Source: Pedobacter jeongneungensis (GTDB lineage: Bacteria > Bacteroidota > Bacteroidia > Sphingobacteriales > Sphingobacteriaceae). Taken from it: a stretch of 64,000 bases of DNA. The position numbers and the translations under genes are program-made. Position 1 is the first letter of the stretch; every line of letters begins with the position of its first letter. The notes beneath the pieces were generated by a model, which saw nothing but the letters and a program-made list of their open reading frames with translations, was not told where the DNA came from and ran no database searches. Location: assembly GCF_000633455.1 (NCBI RefSeq), contig NZ_AYMG01000039.1:119782-183781 (forward strand), written 5' to 3'. This document shows positions 34,973-44,178 of the stretch, piece by piece.

Positions 34973-36148
34973 ATGAAAGAAGTTGTAATTGTATCAGCTG
35001 TAAGAACCCCTATTGGAAGTTTTGGAGGCTCATTAGCCCAATTTTCTGCTACTCAGCTTGGTGGTTTCGCCATTAAGGCCGCCATCGAAAAAGCCGGTTT
35101 AAAACCAGAACAGATCCAGGAAGTGTATATGGGCAATGTTTTATCGGCCAATTTAGGTCAGGCACCTGCAACACAAGCTGCAAAAGCCGCTGGCTTACCT
35201 GATTTACCTGCAACCACCATTAATAAAGTATGTGCATCGGGTACAAAAGCCATTATGCTTGCTGCTCAAAGTATTGCCAATGGCGATAACGATATTATTG
35301 TGGCCGGAGGTATGGAAAGTATGAGCAATGTACCTTATTACCTTGATAAAGCAAGAAACGGTTACCGTTTAGGACACGGACAACTAACCGACGGACTTGT
35401 AAAAGATGGCCTTTGGGATGTATATAACGACTACCACATGGGCTCTGCAGCCGAACTTTGCGCTACCGAATGTAACATCAGTCGCGAGGCACAGGATAAT
35501 TTCGCTATTGAATCTTATAAAAGGGCACAGGCTGCACAAACATCGGGCAAATTTGCCAGCGAAATCATAGCAGTAGAAGTGAAAGACCGTAAAGGTGAAA
35601 TTACCCTGGTTGATACCGACGATGAACCAACTGCGGTTAAATTTGATAAAATACCCTCGTTAAAACCCGTTTTCAAAAAAGATGGAACGGTAACCGCGGC
35701 AAATGCTTCTACTTTAAATGATGGCGCAGCAGCTTTGGTTTTAATGAGCGCCGATAAAGCAAAAGAATTGGGTTTAAAACCACTAGCCAAAATTTTAGGC
35801 TATGCTGATGCGCAACAAGCACCCGAATGGTTTACTACCGCACCATCTAAAGCAATCCCGCTGGCTTTACATAAAGCCAATATCGATATTAAACAAGTTG
35901 ATTTTTTCGAAATCAACGAAGCGTTTTCTGTAGTTTCATTAGCCAATAACCAATTATTAGATTTGAATGAGCAGCAGGTAAACGTTAATGGTGGGGCAGT
36001 TTCTTTAGGTCACCCGCTTGGTGCATCAGGTGCGAGAATTGTAGTTACCTTGCTTTCCGTATTGGCGCAAAACGACGGAAAAATCGGCGTTGCGGGCATC
36101 TGTAATGGTGGTGGTGGTGCGAGTGCATTAGTGATCGAAAAATTATAA
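34973..36148 (+). CDS. Acetyl-CoA C-acyltransferase (thiolase)
   Basis: From ATG 34973 (MKEVVIVSAVRTPIG) the product has 391 residues; the in-frame TTG at 34967 adds two residues and is less likely. Thiolase active-site signatures are all present: the acylated Cys in NKVCASGTKAIMLAAQ, NEAFSV, the His in GGAVSLGHPLGASGARI and the second Cys in CNGGGGASALVIE. It catalyses reversible condensation or thiolysis of acyl-CoA in fatty acid oxidation or acetoacetyl-CoA formation. Length and motifs suggest the acetoacetyl-CoA thiolase type. It is probably monocistronic. Confidence 0.92.
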   Translation: MKEVVIVSAVRTPIGSFGGSLAQFSATQLGGFAIKAAIEKAGLKPEQIQEVYMGNVLSANLGQAPATQAAKAAGLPDLPATTINKVCASGTKAIMLAAQSIANGDNDIIVAGGMESMSNVPYYLDKARNGYRLGHGQLTDGLVKDGLWDVYNDYHMGSAAELCATECNISREAQDNFAIESYKRAQAAQTSGKFASEIIAVEVKDRKGEITLVDTDDEPTAVKFDKIPSLKPVFKKDGTVTAANASTLNDGAAALVLMSADKAKELGLKPLAKILGYADAQQAPEWFTTAPSKAIPLALHKANIDIKQVDFFEINEAFSVVSLANNQLLDLNEQQVNVNGGAVSLGHPLGASGARIVVTLLSVLAQNDGKIGVAGICNGGGGASALVIEKL

Positions 36149-36179
36149 TCTTTTGGTGCTACAGCGTATTTGATCAGAC

Positions 36180-37076
36180 ATGAAATACATCAGATTCCAT
36201 ATTTTTTTAATGCTGGGCCTCTGCAACTTTAACCTAAAAGCGCAGCAGGTTTCCAATAAATTAGCTATTTTTCAGGATACGCTGATCAAAATATCGGCAA
36301 ACGCTGTTGCTGCGCAAAACGATGCTAAAAAAATGGAGGCCAATAGCAAATTTGTAAAAACCCTGGTAGAGGCGCTAAAAACGCCAAATTCCTTTTCATT
36401 CCCTTTCGATTCGCTAAAAAACATATCGGTAATTAAATCGCCAGATCAGGCATTCAGGATTTTGAGCTGGTATATTCAGCAGGAAGATGGCACTTACCGT
36501 TATTATGGTGCCATCCAGATGAATACCAAAAGTGGTCCGTTAAAGCTGTTTCCCTTAATCGATCAAACCGAAAACCTGAACGATCCTAATGTGATCACCA
36601 ATAACCAGAAATGGTTTGGTGCAAGGTACTATGAGATTCTTCCGGTAACAAGTGGCAACCGACTGCCCTACTACGTGCTTTTAGGCTGGAAAGGCAATAC
36701 GCAGGTAACCACTAAAAAGGTGATCGAAATCCTTTCGTTTGATAAAGAAAACCTCGTTTTTGGTGCGCCCGTTTTTGATGGAAAAGAACTAAAAGGAAAG
36801 AACAGGGTAATATTCGAATATGCTAAATCTAATGCAATGACATTGAAAACGGATGTGAAGGCGGGTATGATTGTATTCGATCACCTGGCATCTTTTGATC
36901 CTGAAATAAAAGACAGGTTTGAATATTATGGATCGGACGGTACTTTTGACGGATTTAAAATCATTGGCGGGAAATTGAAACTTCAGGAAGAGGTAACACT
37001 CAATAACGATCCGAACGCGAGCGATGAGCTTTATGCCGATCCAAAGAAAAATGTAAAACCCATCAGAAAGTTCTGA
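36180..37076 (+). CDS. Hypothetical exported protein (298 residues)
   Basis: A signal peptide (YIRFHIFLMLGLCNFNLKAQ) is followed by a 275-residue mature region with repeated beta segments, for example FPFDSLKNISVIKSPDQAFRILSWYIQQEDGTYRYYG and VLLGWKGNTQVTTKKVIEILSF. I recognise no named family; similar proteins are common in Bacteroidota. It begins 31 bp after the thiolase and may be cotranscribed with it. A periplasmic or outer-membrane location is inferred. Confidence 0.7.
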   Translation: MKYIRFHIFLMLGLCNFNLKAQQVSNKLAIFQDTLIKISANAVAAQNDAKKMEANSKFVKTLVEALKTPNSFSFPFDSLKNISVIKSPDQAFRILSWYIQQEDGTYRYYGAIQMNTKSGPLKLFPLIDQTENLNDPNVITNNQKWFGARYYEILPVTSGNRLPYYVLLGWKGNTQVTTKKVIEILSFDKENLVFGAPVFDGKELKGKNRVIFEYAKSNAMTLKTDVKAGMIVFDHLASFDPEIKDRFEYYGSDGTFDGFKIIGGKLKLQEEVTLNNDPNASDELYADPKKNVKPIRKF

Positions 37077-37174
37077 TTTAACAGACCTTAACAAATCATT
37101 TACCTGCTACATGGCCTAAAAATTTGCCAGAATGGCCTTCACTCGCTATATTGCGCCCTAAAAACTTTACCTAA

Positions 37175-38836
37175 ATGCCCATAATAAACCAAACTAAACA
37201 TCCTAAAGGCTTAAAATTCCTTTTTTTATCAGAAATGTGGGAACGTTTTGGTTACTATTTAATGATCGGCATCTTTACGCTTTATTTAAAGGATGTAAAA
37301 GCAGGTTTTGCCATGACTGAAGCAGAATCGGCCGATTTATACGGAACATTTATCGCTTTAGTATTTTTAACACCTTTTTTAGGCGGATTATTAGCGGACA
37401 GATACCTTGGTTACGCCAAATCGATCATTATTGGCGGACTGATGATGGGCGTAGGCTATTGTTTAATGGGCGTACACAATTTACCGATGCTTTACCTGGC
37501 CATGACCCTTGTTATTTTGGGAAATGGTTTCTTTAAACCCAATATTTCTACTTTATTGGGTAATATTTATTCAACACCTGAGTACCAGGCGAAAAAAGAC
37601 GACGGTTATAATATTTTCTATATGGGCATTAATGTGGGTGCCTTTATCTGCAATTTTTTTGGTGCTGCCCTATATATTATGCTAGGCTGGGAATATGCAT
37701 TTCTTGCCGCTGGTGTGGGCATGTTTATAGGCGTAGTAGTATTTATTACCGGGCTTAAACATTACCGGGCTTTCGATATTAAAAAAGGAATGGTTGATGG
37801 TGATATGTCTTTCCTTAAAATCTGTTTGCTTATCCTCCTACCCTCTATTATTGCAGGTGTTATTGGTTGGGTATTGCCAACCAAATTAATCGGTCACCCT
37901 TTGGTAGGCTCTACCAGTACCGACGCCTTTATATTTGCCTGTTTTCCCGTTATTTATTTCTATAGCACCTTATTTTTTAAAGCCAGTAAAGAAGAAAAAC
38001 GGCCTATTGCAGCATTGTTAACCATTTTTGTGGTCGTAATATTATTTTGGGCCGTATTTAAACAAAATGGCACCGCTTTAACTACCTGGGCCGATCGCTA
38101 TACCGACCGTAGCCTCACCAATACCACTGCAAAAAACACCTTCTCAAACTTAAGTCTATCACAAAATTTAATCTACAAAAAAGACAGCGTGGCACTTTAC
38201 GATCATGCTTTTCGTTTGCAAAAAGTAGATGGTGTGGTTCAGAAAGAATACAATTATCCTGTTTATTTTAAAAATGTACCCGCTGCCGAACTGCCTGCAG
38301 CAGGTGGCGGTGTTGAGTTATGGGCCACAAATTTAAGCCAGTCCATTAATCCGGCATGGGTTATTCTTTTAACTCCGCTGGTTGTTGCCTTTTTTACCTG
38401 GCTGCGCAGCAGAGGCAAAGAACCAAGTACGGCCAGTAAAATCATATTCGGCATATTCATATCCGCCATTTCTGTTCTGGTGATGATCACAGCAGTCTAC
38501 ATCGGTAAAAATGGATCTGAAAAAGTTTCGGTGCTCTGGCTAATGGGTACTTATGGCATCATCACCATTGGCGAACTGTTTTTAAGTCCGATGGGTTTAT
38601 CACTGGTATCAAAACTTAGCCCGGTAAGGATAACCTCTTTAATGATGGGCGGCTGGTTTGTTTCTACCTCCATCGGCAATAAACTTTCGGGTGTACTGGC
38701 TACCCTTTGGGATACTTACGAAGACAAATCCAATTTCTTTTGGGTAAACTTCTCACTTTTAATGGCTTCGGCTATAATTGGCCTTGTGTTATTAAAGTGG
38801 TTAAATAACATCATGAAAGCATACGGCATTAAATAA
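37175..38836 (+). CDS. POT/PTR2-family oligopeptide:proton symporter, copy 1
   Basis: This 553-residue MFS transporter has the POT motif FLSEMWERFGYYLMIGIFTLYL in TM1, FFKPNISTLLGN in TM4-5, and FYMGINVGAFICNFFGA (the PTR2 signature) after it. A 70-80-residue insert between TM7 and TM8 (about 325-400) is larger than in copies 2 and 3. The usual Gly of ExxERFxYYG is Leu here (ERFGYYL), which may affect specificity. POT proteins import di- and tripeptides with protons. It is the first of three consecutive paralogs. Confidence 0.9.
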   Translation: MPIINQTKHPKGLKFLFLSEMWERFGYYLMIGIFTLYLKDVKAGFAMTEAESADLYGTFIALVFLTPFLGGLLADRYLGYAKSIIIGGLMMGVGYCLMGVHNLPMLYLAMTLVILGNGFFKPNISTLLGNIYSTPEYQAKKDDGYNIFYMGINVGAFICNFFGAALYIMLGWEYAFLAAGVGMFIGVVVFITGLKHYRAFDIKKGMVDGDMSFLKICLLILLPSIIAGVIGWVLPTKLIGHPLVGSTSTDAFIFACFPVIYFYSTLFFKASKEEKRPIAALLTIFVVVILFWAVFKQNGTALTTWADRYTDRSLTNTTAKNTFSNLSLSQNLIYKKDSVALYDHAFRLQKVDGVVQKEYNYPVYFKNVPAAELPAAGGGVELWATNLSQSINPAWVILLTPLVVAFFTWLRSRGKEPSTASKIIFGIFISAISVLVMITAVYIGKNGSEKVSVLWLMGTYGIITIGELFLSPMGLSLVSKLSPVRITSLMMGGWFVSTSIGNKLSGVLATLWDTYEDKSNFFWVNFSLLMASAIIGLVLLKWLNNIMKAYGIK

Positions 38837-38877
38837 AATTTATCACATTCAACAACAAACAAACTAAAATACTGAAT

Positions 38878-40503
38878 ATGACATCAATACCAAATCAATC
38901 TAAAGGTCATCCGAAGGGGTTATACGTGTTATTTGCCACAGAAATGTGGGAGCGTTTTAATTACTACGGCATGCGGGCAATCCTTGTCTTGTTTATGACA
39001 AAAGCCTTGTTATTTGATAAAGCCTTCGCCTCCAACCTTTATGGCAGTTATACCGGCTTGGTTTACTTAACACCTTTAATTGGTGGTTATATTGCCGATC
39101 GTTACTGGGGAAATAAAAAATCGATTATTACCGGTGGATTGATGATGGCCCTTGGTGAGTTTGTACTTTTCTTCTGCGCCGCTTTCCACAATACCAATGC
39201 ACAGCTTTCTACTTTTCTGTTTTTTACGGGATTAGGCTTAATGATTGCAGGAAATGGTTTTTTTAAGCCAAATATTTCTTCACTGGTGGGTCAGTTATAT
39301 CCAAAAGGCGACAAAAGAAGTGATGCTGCTTATACCATTTTTTATATGGGTATAAATGTAGGCGGAGCATTAGGACCGATTGTTTGTGGTTTTTTAGGTG
39401 AAAATGTAGATTTTAAATGGGCATTTTTTGCTGGCGGTGTGGCCATGCTTCTAGGTGTTTTGGTACAAATTCTTTTTCAGAAAAAGTATGTAGTAGCACC
39501 TGATGGTAAAGAATTGGGACTCGTGCCAGCGGGTACGCCAAAGGCAGCTTTAAATCCATTGGTTATTGGCGTAGGTTTAGCCGCTTTTTCGGCATTAATG
39601 ATTGGTTTATTTTATATCGATGCTAAAGTATTCAGCTTTTTAACTTACCTGTTGGTGGCATCGGTATTATTCATAGCATTTGTTATTTTCTCTGATAAAT
39701 CATTGGGTAACATTGAAAAACAGCGTATTGGTGTTATTTTTATTGTTGCCTTTTTCGTGATCTTTTTCTGGAGTGCTTTTGAACAGGCCGGTGCTTCCTT
39801 AACTTTCTTCGCAGCAGAACAAACGCAAAGAGATTTAGGCTTCATCACTGTACCGGCAAGTGTTTTCGCCTCGTTAAACTCTATTTTTGTTGTATCATTC
39901 GCACCGATATTTGCCTGGTTATGGATTAAACTTGGTAAAAATGAGCCTGCATCTCCTACTAAAATGGCATTGGGTTTATTTTTACTTGCATTAGGTTATT
40001 TGTGGATTGCTTTTGGTGTTAAAGATGTATCATCATCAGTTAAAGTAAGTATGATGTGGTTAATCGGTATGTATGCCCTTCATACCTGCGGCGAACTTTG
40101 CCTATCTCCTATCGGTTTATCTTTGGTAAATAAACTGGCGCCTTTAAAATTTGGTTCGCTGTTAATGGCCGTTTGGTTTTTAGCAAATGCCGCAGCCAAT
40201 AAATTCGCCGGAATTTTAAGTAGTTTATATCCTCCGGGAACGGCAGAAATTAAGCAGGCAGCTGATGCTGGAATTAATTTGCAGCCAATTTTATCAAAAA
40301 CAGTTGTTCCAAATGCTCAGGAACTAGCTAAGTTAAAAGATTTAAAAATTCCTTTCGAATATCAATCAATATTGGGCTTTCAGATTAATTCGTTATACGA
40401 GTTTTTCATGATGTTTGTGGTAATGGCCGGTATTGCATCTTTAATATTATTTGCAATTACCAAAAAACTACAAAAAATGATGCACCAGGATATTTTAGAT
40501 TAA
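38878..40503 (+). CDS. POT/PTR2-family oligopeptide:proton symporter, copy 2
   Basis: This 541-residue paralog starts 41 bp after copy 1. It has the intact ExxERFxYYG motif (EMWERFNYYGMRAILVLF), FFKPNISSLVGQLYP and FYMGINVGGALGPIVCG. The proton-coupling Glu/Arg/Phe of TM1 and the FWSAFEQAGASLTFFA segment of TM7 are conserved. The C-terminus carries an extra loop (LQPILSKTVVPNAQELAK). A terminator-like hairpin follows at 40524-40547. Confidence 0.92.
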   Translation: MTSIPNQSKGHPKGLYVLFATEMWERFNYYGMRAILVLFMTKALLFDKAFASNLYGSYTGLVYLTPLIGGYIADRYWGNKKSIITGGLMMALGEFVLFFCAAFHNTNAQLSTFLFFTGLGLMIAGNGFFKPNISSLVGQLYPKGDKRSDAAYTIFYMGINVGGALGPIVCGFLGENVDFKWAFFAGGVAMLLGVLVQILFQKKYVVAPDGKELGLVPAGTPKAALNPLVIGVGLAAFSALMIGLFYIDAKVFSFLTYLLVASVLFIAFVIFSDKSLGNIEKQRIGVIFIVAFFVIFFWSAFEQAGASLTFFAAEQTQRDLGFITVPASVFASLNSIFVVSFAPIFAWLWIKLGKNEPASPTKMALGLFLLALGYLWIAFGVKDVSSSVKVSMMWLIGMYALHTCGELCLSPIGLSLVNKLAPLKFGSLLMAVWFLANAAANKFAGILSSLYPPGTAEIKQAADAGINLQPILSKTVVPNAQELAKLKDLKIPFEYQSILGFQINSLYEFFMMFVVMAGIASLILFAITKKLQKMMHQDILD

Positions 40504-40523
40504 TTTAAAACACAATAACATAG

Positions 40524-40547
40524 AAAGCCCGGCTCCGATCGGGCTTT
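40524..40547 (+). terminator. Rho-independent terminator between POT copies 2 and 3
   Basis: AAAGCCCG (40524-40531) and CGGGCTTT (40540-40547) form an 8-bp stem with an 8-nt loop, followed by a TTTTAATTTTT tail. It suggests copy 3 is transcribed separately or by readthrough. Confidence 0.7.
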
Positions 40548-40567
40548 TAATTTTTAAACCTATTTTA

Positions 40568-42049
40568 ATGGAAAAAACAGTTTCAATAGAAGAGATCCAG
40601 AATTTTGAGGGAAAATATCCTAAACAACTCTGGCATCTGTCGTTGGTAGAAATGTGGGAACGTTTCTGTTTTTATGGCATGCGTGGTGTATTGGCCTTTT
40701 TTATGGTAGAACAGCTGGGTTTGAGTGACCAGAAATCGAACCTGCAATATGGTGCAATACAGGCTTTTGTGTACGCATTTACCTTTATTGGCGGTATTTT
40801 TGCCGATAAGATTCTTGGGTTTAGGAAATCGCTATTTTGGGGTGGTTCGTTAATGATTATCGGCAATCTTGTTTTGGCATTTTCACCTCACGATCTCTTT
40901 TATATAGGTATAACCTTATCCATTATCGGTACGGGTTTTTTCAAACCCAACGTATCCTCAATGGTTGGCGAACTTTACCATGAAAAAGATAACAGAAGGG
41001 ATGCAGGATACGGCCTTTTTTACGCCGGTATTAATGTAGGTGGCTTATTGGGCGGTGCCATGTGTATTTATTTAGGTAAATATTATAACTGGCATTTATG
41101 TTTCTTATCGGCAGCCCTGGTAATGATGTTTGGTTTGGGCACCTTTATTTTTACTAAAAAACACTTAGGCCCCATCGGAAATTCGCCATTGCTGCATCTT
41201 AAAAAATCAAAACAGCAACTATCAGAAATAGCTGTTTATGCAGGTTCTATAGTATGTATTCCATTGATTTATATTATGGTAAAAAACACTGCATTTACCG
41301 ATTATTTCATGTACACCATCGGTATTATTGCCATGGTTTATTTCCTTTACGAAACGTTTAGCATAAAAGATAAAACAGCACAATATAAATTGTTGGCGGC
41401 CTTTGTATTTATCTTCTGTTATTTCATATTTATGGCTATATCCGAGCAGAGTGGTGGTTCACTGTCGCTGTTTGCAAAAGATAACCTCGATCACAAAATC
41501 CTATTCTTTAATATGGATCCCAATGTGGTTAATAATAGCGCGAATTCTTTCTTTGTGATTGTTTTTAGTCCAATTGTAGGTATTTTATGGTTAGGCCTTT
41601 ACAAACGTAAAATTGAACCAAATACAGTAGTAAAATTCGGAATCGGTTTCCTTTTACTGGCAATAAGTTTTTATGTTTTTTATGCCACCAGGTTTTTTGC
41701 CAATGCGCAGGGCATTAGTTCGCTAAATGTATTTACGTTTGCTTATTTGTTGTTAACGCTTGGCGAGCTTTGCTTAGGTCCGATAGGGATGTCGATTATT
41801 ACGAAACTATCGCCAAAGAAAATGTTCGGTATGATGATGGGACTTTGGTTTTTATCAAGTGCTTTCGGGCAGCTGGCTGCCGGTAAACTAGGTGCAGAAA
41901 TGTCGAGCATTGATCATGCCTCTTTAACCACCAAATTAATGGCCTACACCGAAGGTTATAAAGCCCTGGCCTTATACTCTTTAATTGCAGGTTTGGCATT
42001 GATTATTTTTTCGCAGCTGGTAAGGCGTTTGATGCAGGAGGTGAGGTAA
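40568..42049 (+). CDS. POT/PTR2-family oligopeptide:proton symporter, copy 3
   Basis: This 493-residue paralog is the shortest of the three. It has the intact motif VEMWERFCFYGMRGVLAFF, FFKPNVSSMVGELYHEKDNRRDAGYGLFYAGINVGG, and AISEQSGGSLSLFAKDNLD in TM7. It lacks the long inserts of copies 1 and 2. It stands 64 bp behind copy 2 but is separated by a terminator hairpin. Confidence 0.92.
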   Translation: MEKTVSIEEIQNFEGKYPKQLWHLSLVEMWERFCFYGMRGVLAFFMVEQLGLSDQKSNLQYGAIQAFVYAFTFIGGIFADKILGFRKSLFWGGSLMIIGNLVLAFSPHDLFYIGITLSIIGTGFFKPNVSSMVGELYHEKDNRRDAGYGLFYAGINVGGLLGGAMCIYLGKYYNWHLCFLSAALVMMFGLGTFIFTKKHLGPIGNSPLLHLKKSKQQLSEIAVYAGSIVCIPLIYIMVKNTAFTDYFMYTIGIIAMVYFLYETFSIKDKTAQYKLLAAFVFIFCYFIFMAISEQSGGSLSLFAKDNLDHKILFFNMDPNVVNNSANSFFVIVFSPIVGILWLGLYKRKIEPNTVVKFGIGFLLLAISFYVFYATRFFANAQGISSLNVFTFAYLLLTLGELCLGPIGMSIITKLSPKKMFGMMMGLWFLSSAFGQLAAGKLGAEMSSIDHASLTTKLMAYTEGYKALALYSLIAGLALIIFSQLVRRLMQEVR

Positions 42050-42506
42050 AAGTTAAATTAAGCAAAAGTTGTCATCCTGAGCTTGTCGAGGGAAACAAGC
42101 AAAAGTCTTCGACAGGCTCCAGACTGACAAATATTCGAATAAACAACATATTCAATATCATTTGAAAACGAAAGGACAGTGGTTCTTGGCATCTTTAGTC
42201 CCGCCATTCGCTATAGTTCCGATGAAAAATCGGAAGCTGCCGCTGCTGTCGGGTTTAGGTACAATGGTCAAGTACATTAAAGCCTAATTTTGCGCAGATC
42301 TAAATGTTATTCGGGATTTGCAATCCCGTCTTAGGAAAATCAGATTATAAATCTAGAGAACAAAAGGTCCGGATTACAAATTCGGACCAACAAAAGAAAA
42401 TTCATGATGATTTCATATTAAATCTTTACTTTCGCCTTTTGAAAGCAAATTGCAACTTATAAATACAAAAGCAACAGCTTACCTTATTAAAAAAACCACA
42501 ACAAAC
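42050..42506. other. Intergenic region rich in dispersed palindromes
   Basis: About 450 bp without a supported gene. It holds a copy of the GTCATCCTGAGCTTGTCGAG / TCTTCGACAGGCTC repeat (about 42070-42130), a TTCCGATGAAAAATCGGAA core near 42220, and three short palindromes between 42312 and 42388. The first 57 bp of the glycosyltransferase open frame also lie here. Confidence 0.55.
42312..42388. repeat. Cluster of three related palindromes
   Basis: CGGGATTTGCAATCCCG (42312-42328), AGATTATAAATCT (42342-42354) and a 23-bp palindrome with GGTCCG/CGGACC arms (42366-42388) share a GATT...AATC core. Their even spacing of roughly 30 bp suggests one compound repeat element. Confidence 0.5.
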
Positions 42507-43262
42507 GTGTCAGATAGTTTAGTCATCATTCCCACCTACAACGAGAAGGAAAATATCGAAAAGATCATTAGAAAGGTTTTTTCTTTAACCCAGCCTTTTC
42601 ATGTTTTAATTATTGATGATGGTTCTCCGGACGGAACTGCCGAAATTGTAAAATCTTTACAGGCTGAATACGATGGTCATTTATTTATAGAAGAGCGCGC
42701 TGGCAAACAAGGATTAGGTACAGCATATATTTATGGCTTTAAATGGGCCTTACAAAGAGAATATGCTTATATTTTTGAAATGGATGCCGATTTCTCTCAT
42801 AACCCTGATGATTTAACCCGTTTACGCGAAGCTTGTGTAAATGGTGCAGATGTGGCCATAGGTTCGCGCTATGTAAAAGGTGTAAATGTGGTAAACTGGC
42901 CAATGGGCAGGGTTTTAATGTCGTACTTTGCTTCAATGTATGTCCGCTTTATTACAAGGATAAATATTCAGGATGCTACTGCTGGTTTTAAATGTTACCG
43001 CAGAATTGTCTTAGAAACCATTCCGCTTAACAAAATTAAATTTGTAGGCTACGCCTTTCAGATCGAAATGAAATTTACCGCCATTAAATTCGGGTTTAAA
43101 GTAGTTGAGGTTCCAATCATCTTTACAGACAGAACTGAAGGAACTTCTAAAATGAGTACCAAAATTTTTAGAGAAGCCTTTTTAGGGGTTATTCAAATGA
43201 AAATGAATAGCTGGTTTAGGAGTTATAAAAGAGAATCTGGAGTCGGAAGTCCGAAGTCGTAG
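42507..43262 (+). CDS. Polyprenol monophosphomannose synthase-like glycosyltransferase (GT2)
   Basis: I choose the GTG at 42507 (VSDSLVIIPTYNEKENIE), since the upstream in-frame TTG at 42450 adds a 19-residue non-family head. The 251-residue product has the GT2 fold: DDGSPDGTAEIV, FEMDADFSHNPDDL (DxD), AIGSRYVKGVNVVNWP and GTSKMSTKIF. These match dolichyl/polyprenol-phosphate mannose synthases, which make the lipid-linked mannose donor for surface glycosylation. No C-terminal membrane domain is present. The last residues (ESGVGSPKS) are encoded by a short intergenic repeat, so the natural C-terminus is probably slightly shorter. Confidence 0.85.
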   Translation: MSDSLVIIPTYNEKENIEKIIRKVFSLTQPFHVLIIDDGSPDGTAEIVKSLQAEYDGHLFIEERAGKQGLGTAYIYGFKWALQREYAYIFEMDADFSHNPDDLTRLREACVNGADVAIGSRYVKGVNVVNWPMGRVLMSYFASMYVRFITRINIQDATAGFKCYRRIVLETIPLNKIKFVGYAFQIEMKFTAIKFGFKVVEVPIIFTDRTEGTSKMSTKIFREAFLGVIQMKMNSWFRSYKRESGVGSPKS

Positions 43263-43420
43263 TTTTCAGTCCGGAGTCTTCAGTAGTGTGTCCTAAGTCC
43301 ATGGCTTATAGCTAACGATTAATAGTTTGATTCTATAGATTTCTTATCGGCAAATAATATTAGCCTATAGGTTAAGCAATTGGGCTATGAAACATTAAAT
43401 ACCTCACCATCAACCAAGAC

Positions 43421-43930
43421 TCAAGACTTGCCCTGCGATTCCCTTATCATTGCCCCAAAATCCTGTCCCTTATCCATTGCTTTTACGGTCATCACAATTC
43501 TTTTGGTACGGGTGGGTTCTGTTTTCGCCTGGTTAATCCAGTTGATATAATAGTTTTGATGCGATTTAGGTTGTTTTAAAAAGTTCCGGATCAAATGTTC
43601 CTCTTCTGAAAGGCAGATTTCGAGGTCCTCAGGCATTTCTATCTTAAAATCTTTATCTTCTTCCAAAGATAGTTCTACAGTTGATCCGGCTTCTTTTTTT
43701 AGTTTTTTACGGAGTTCGCCCTTTAAGGCAATAATAAAATCGCCCTCTCCCATTGGGATGGTTGCCAATCCGCTTACTTCAAGCTGGTCTATTTTTCCTT
43801 TTACCCTGAAACTCTTTTTACAACCGGGTTTAACTTCATTGGCCAAAGCGGCGGGGATAAATACATAACTCCATCCGGTTTTTTCGCCCATGGTTTCGAA
43901 ACGCTCTATTTCTGCCTTAAAGTGGATCAT
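43421..43930 (-). CDS. YdeI/OmpD-associated family protein with DUF1905 domain
   Basis: This 169-residue protein has an N-terminal DUF1905 barrel (IHFKAEIERFETMGEKTGWSYVFIPAALA to IALKGELRKKLKKEAG, about 2-95). It is followed by a YdeI-like helical part (CLSEEEHLIRNFLKQPKSHQNYYINWINQAKTEPTRTKRI). The family is widespread but biochemically uncharacterised. It is convergent with the glycosyltransferase and monocistronic. Confidence 0.82.
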   Translation of the reverse strand: MIHFKAEIERFETMGEKTGWSYVFIPAALANEVKPGCKKSFRVKGKIDQLEVSGLATIPMGEGDFIIALKGELRKKLKKEAGSTVELSLEEDKDFKIEMPEDLEICLSEEEHLIRNFLKQPKSHQNYYINWINQAKTEPTRTKRIVMTVKAMDKGQDFGAMIRESQGKS

Positions 43931-44071
43931 GGTTTAAATATAAAAATTATGTTTTAACTCGTAAACGATAAAATTGTTAGGCTATTGATTCTTTTTATAG
44001 AGCAGTTGTACATCTCGACTGAAACAACGCGAAACGATGAGATCTATAAATAGACAGAATCTATAGTGCGG

Positions 44072-44169
44072 CCGTCATTCCCGCGCAGGCGGGAATCTTA
44101 AAGCGCATGTTTATAGTTACCGTTGTAAGATTGCTTCGTCGGCTGAAAAAGCCTTCTCAGCAATGACGA
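44072..44169. repeat. Dispersed repeat with CGTCATTCCCGCG termini
   Basis: The element begins with CGTCATTCCCGCGCAGGCGG and ends with the AATGACG inverted terminus. It shares its first 30 or so bases with the tandem repeats at 48688 and 48990. It lies immediately downstream of the dnaE2 stop and may end that transcript. Confidence 0.55.
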
Positions 44170-44178
44170 TGAAATGAT

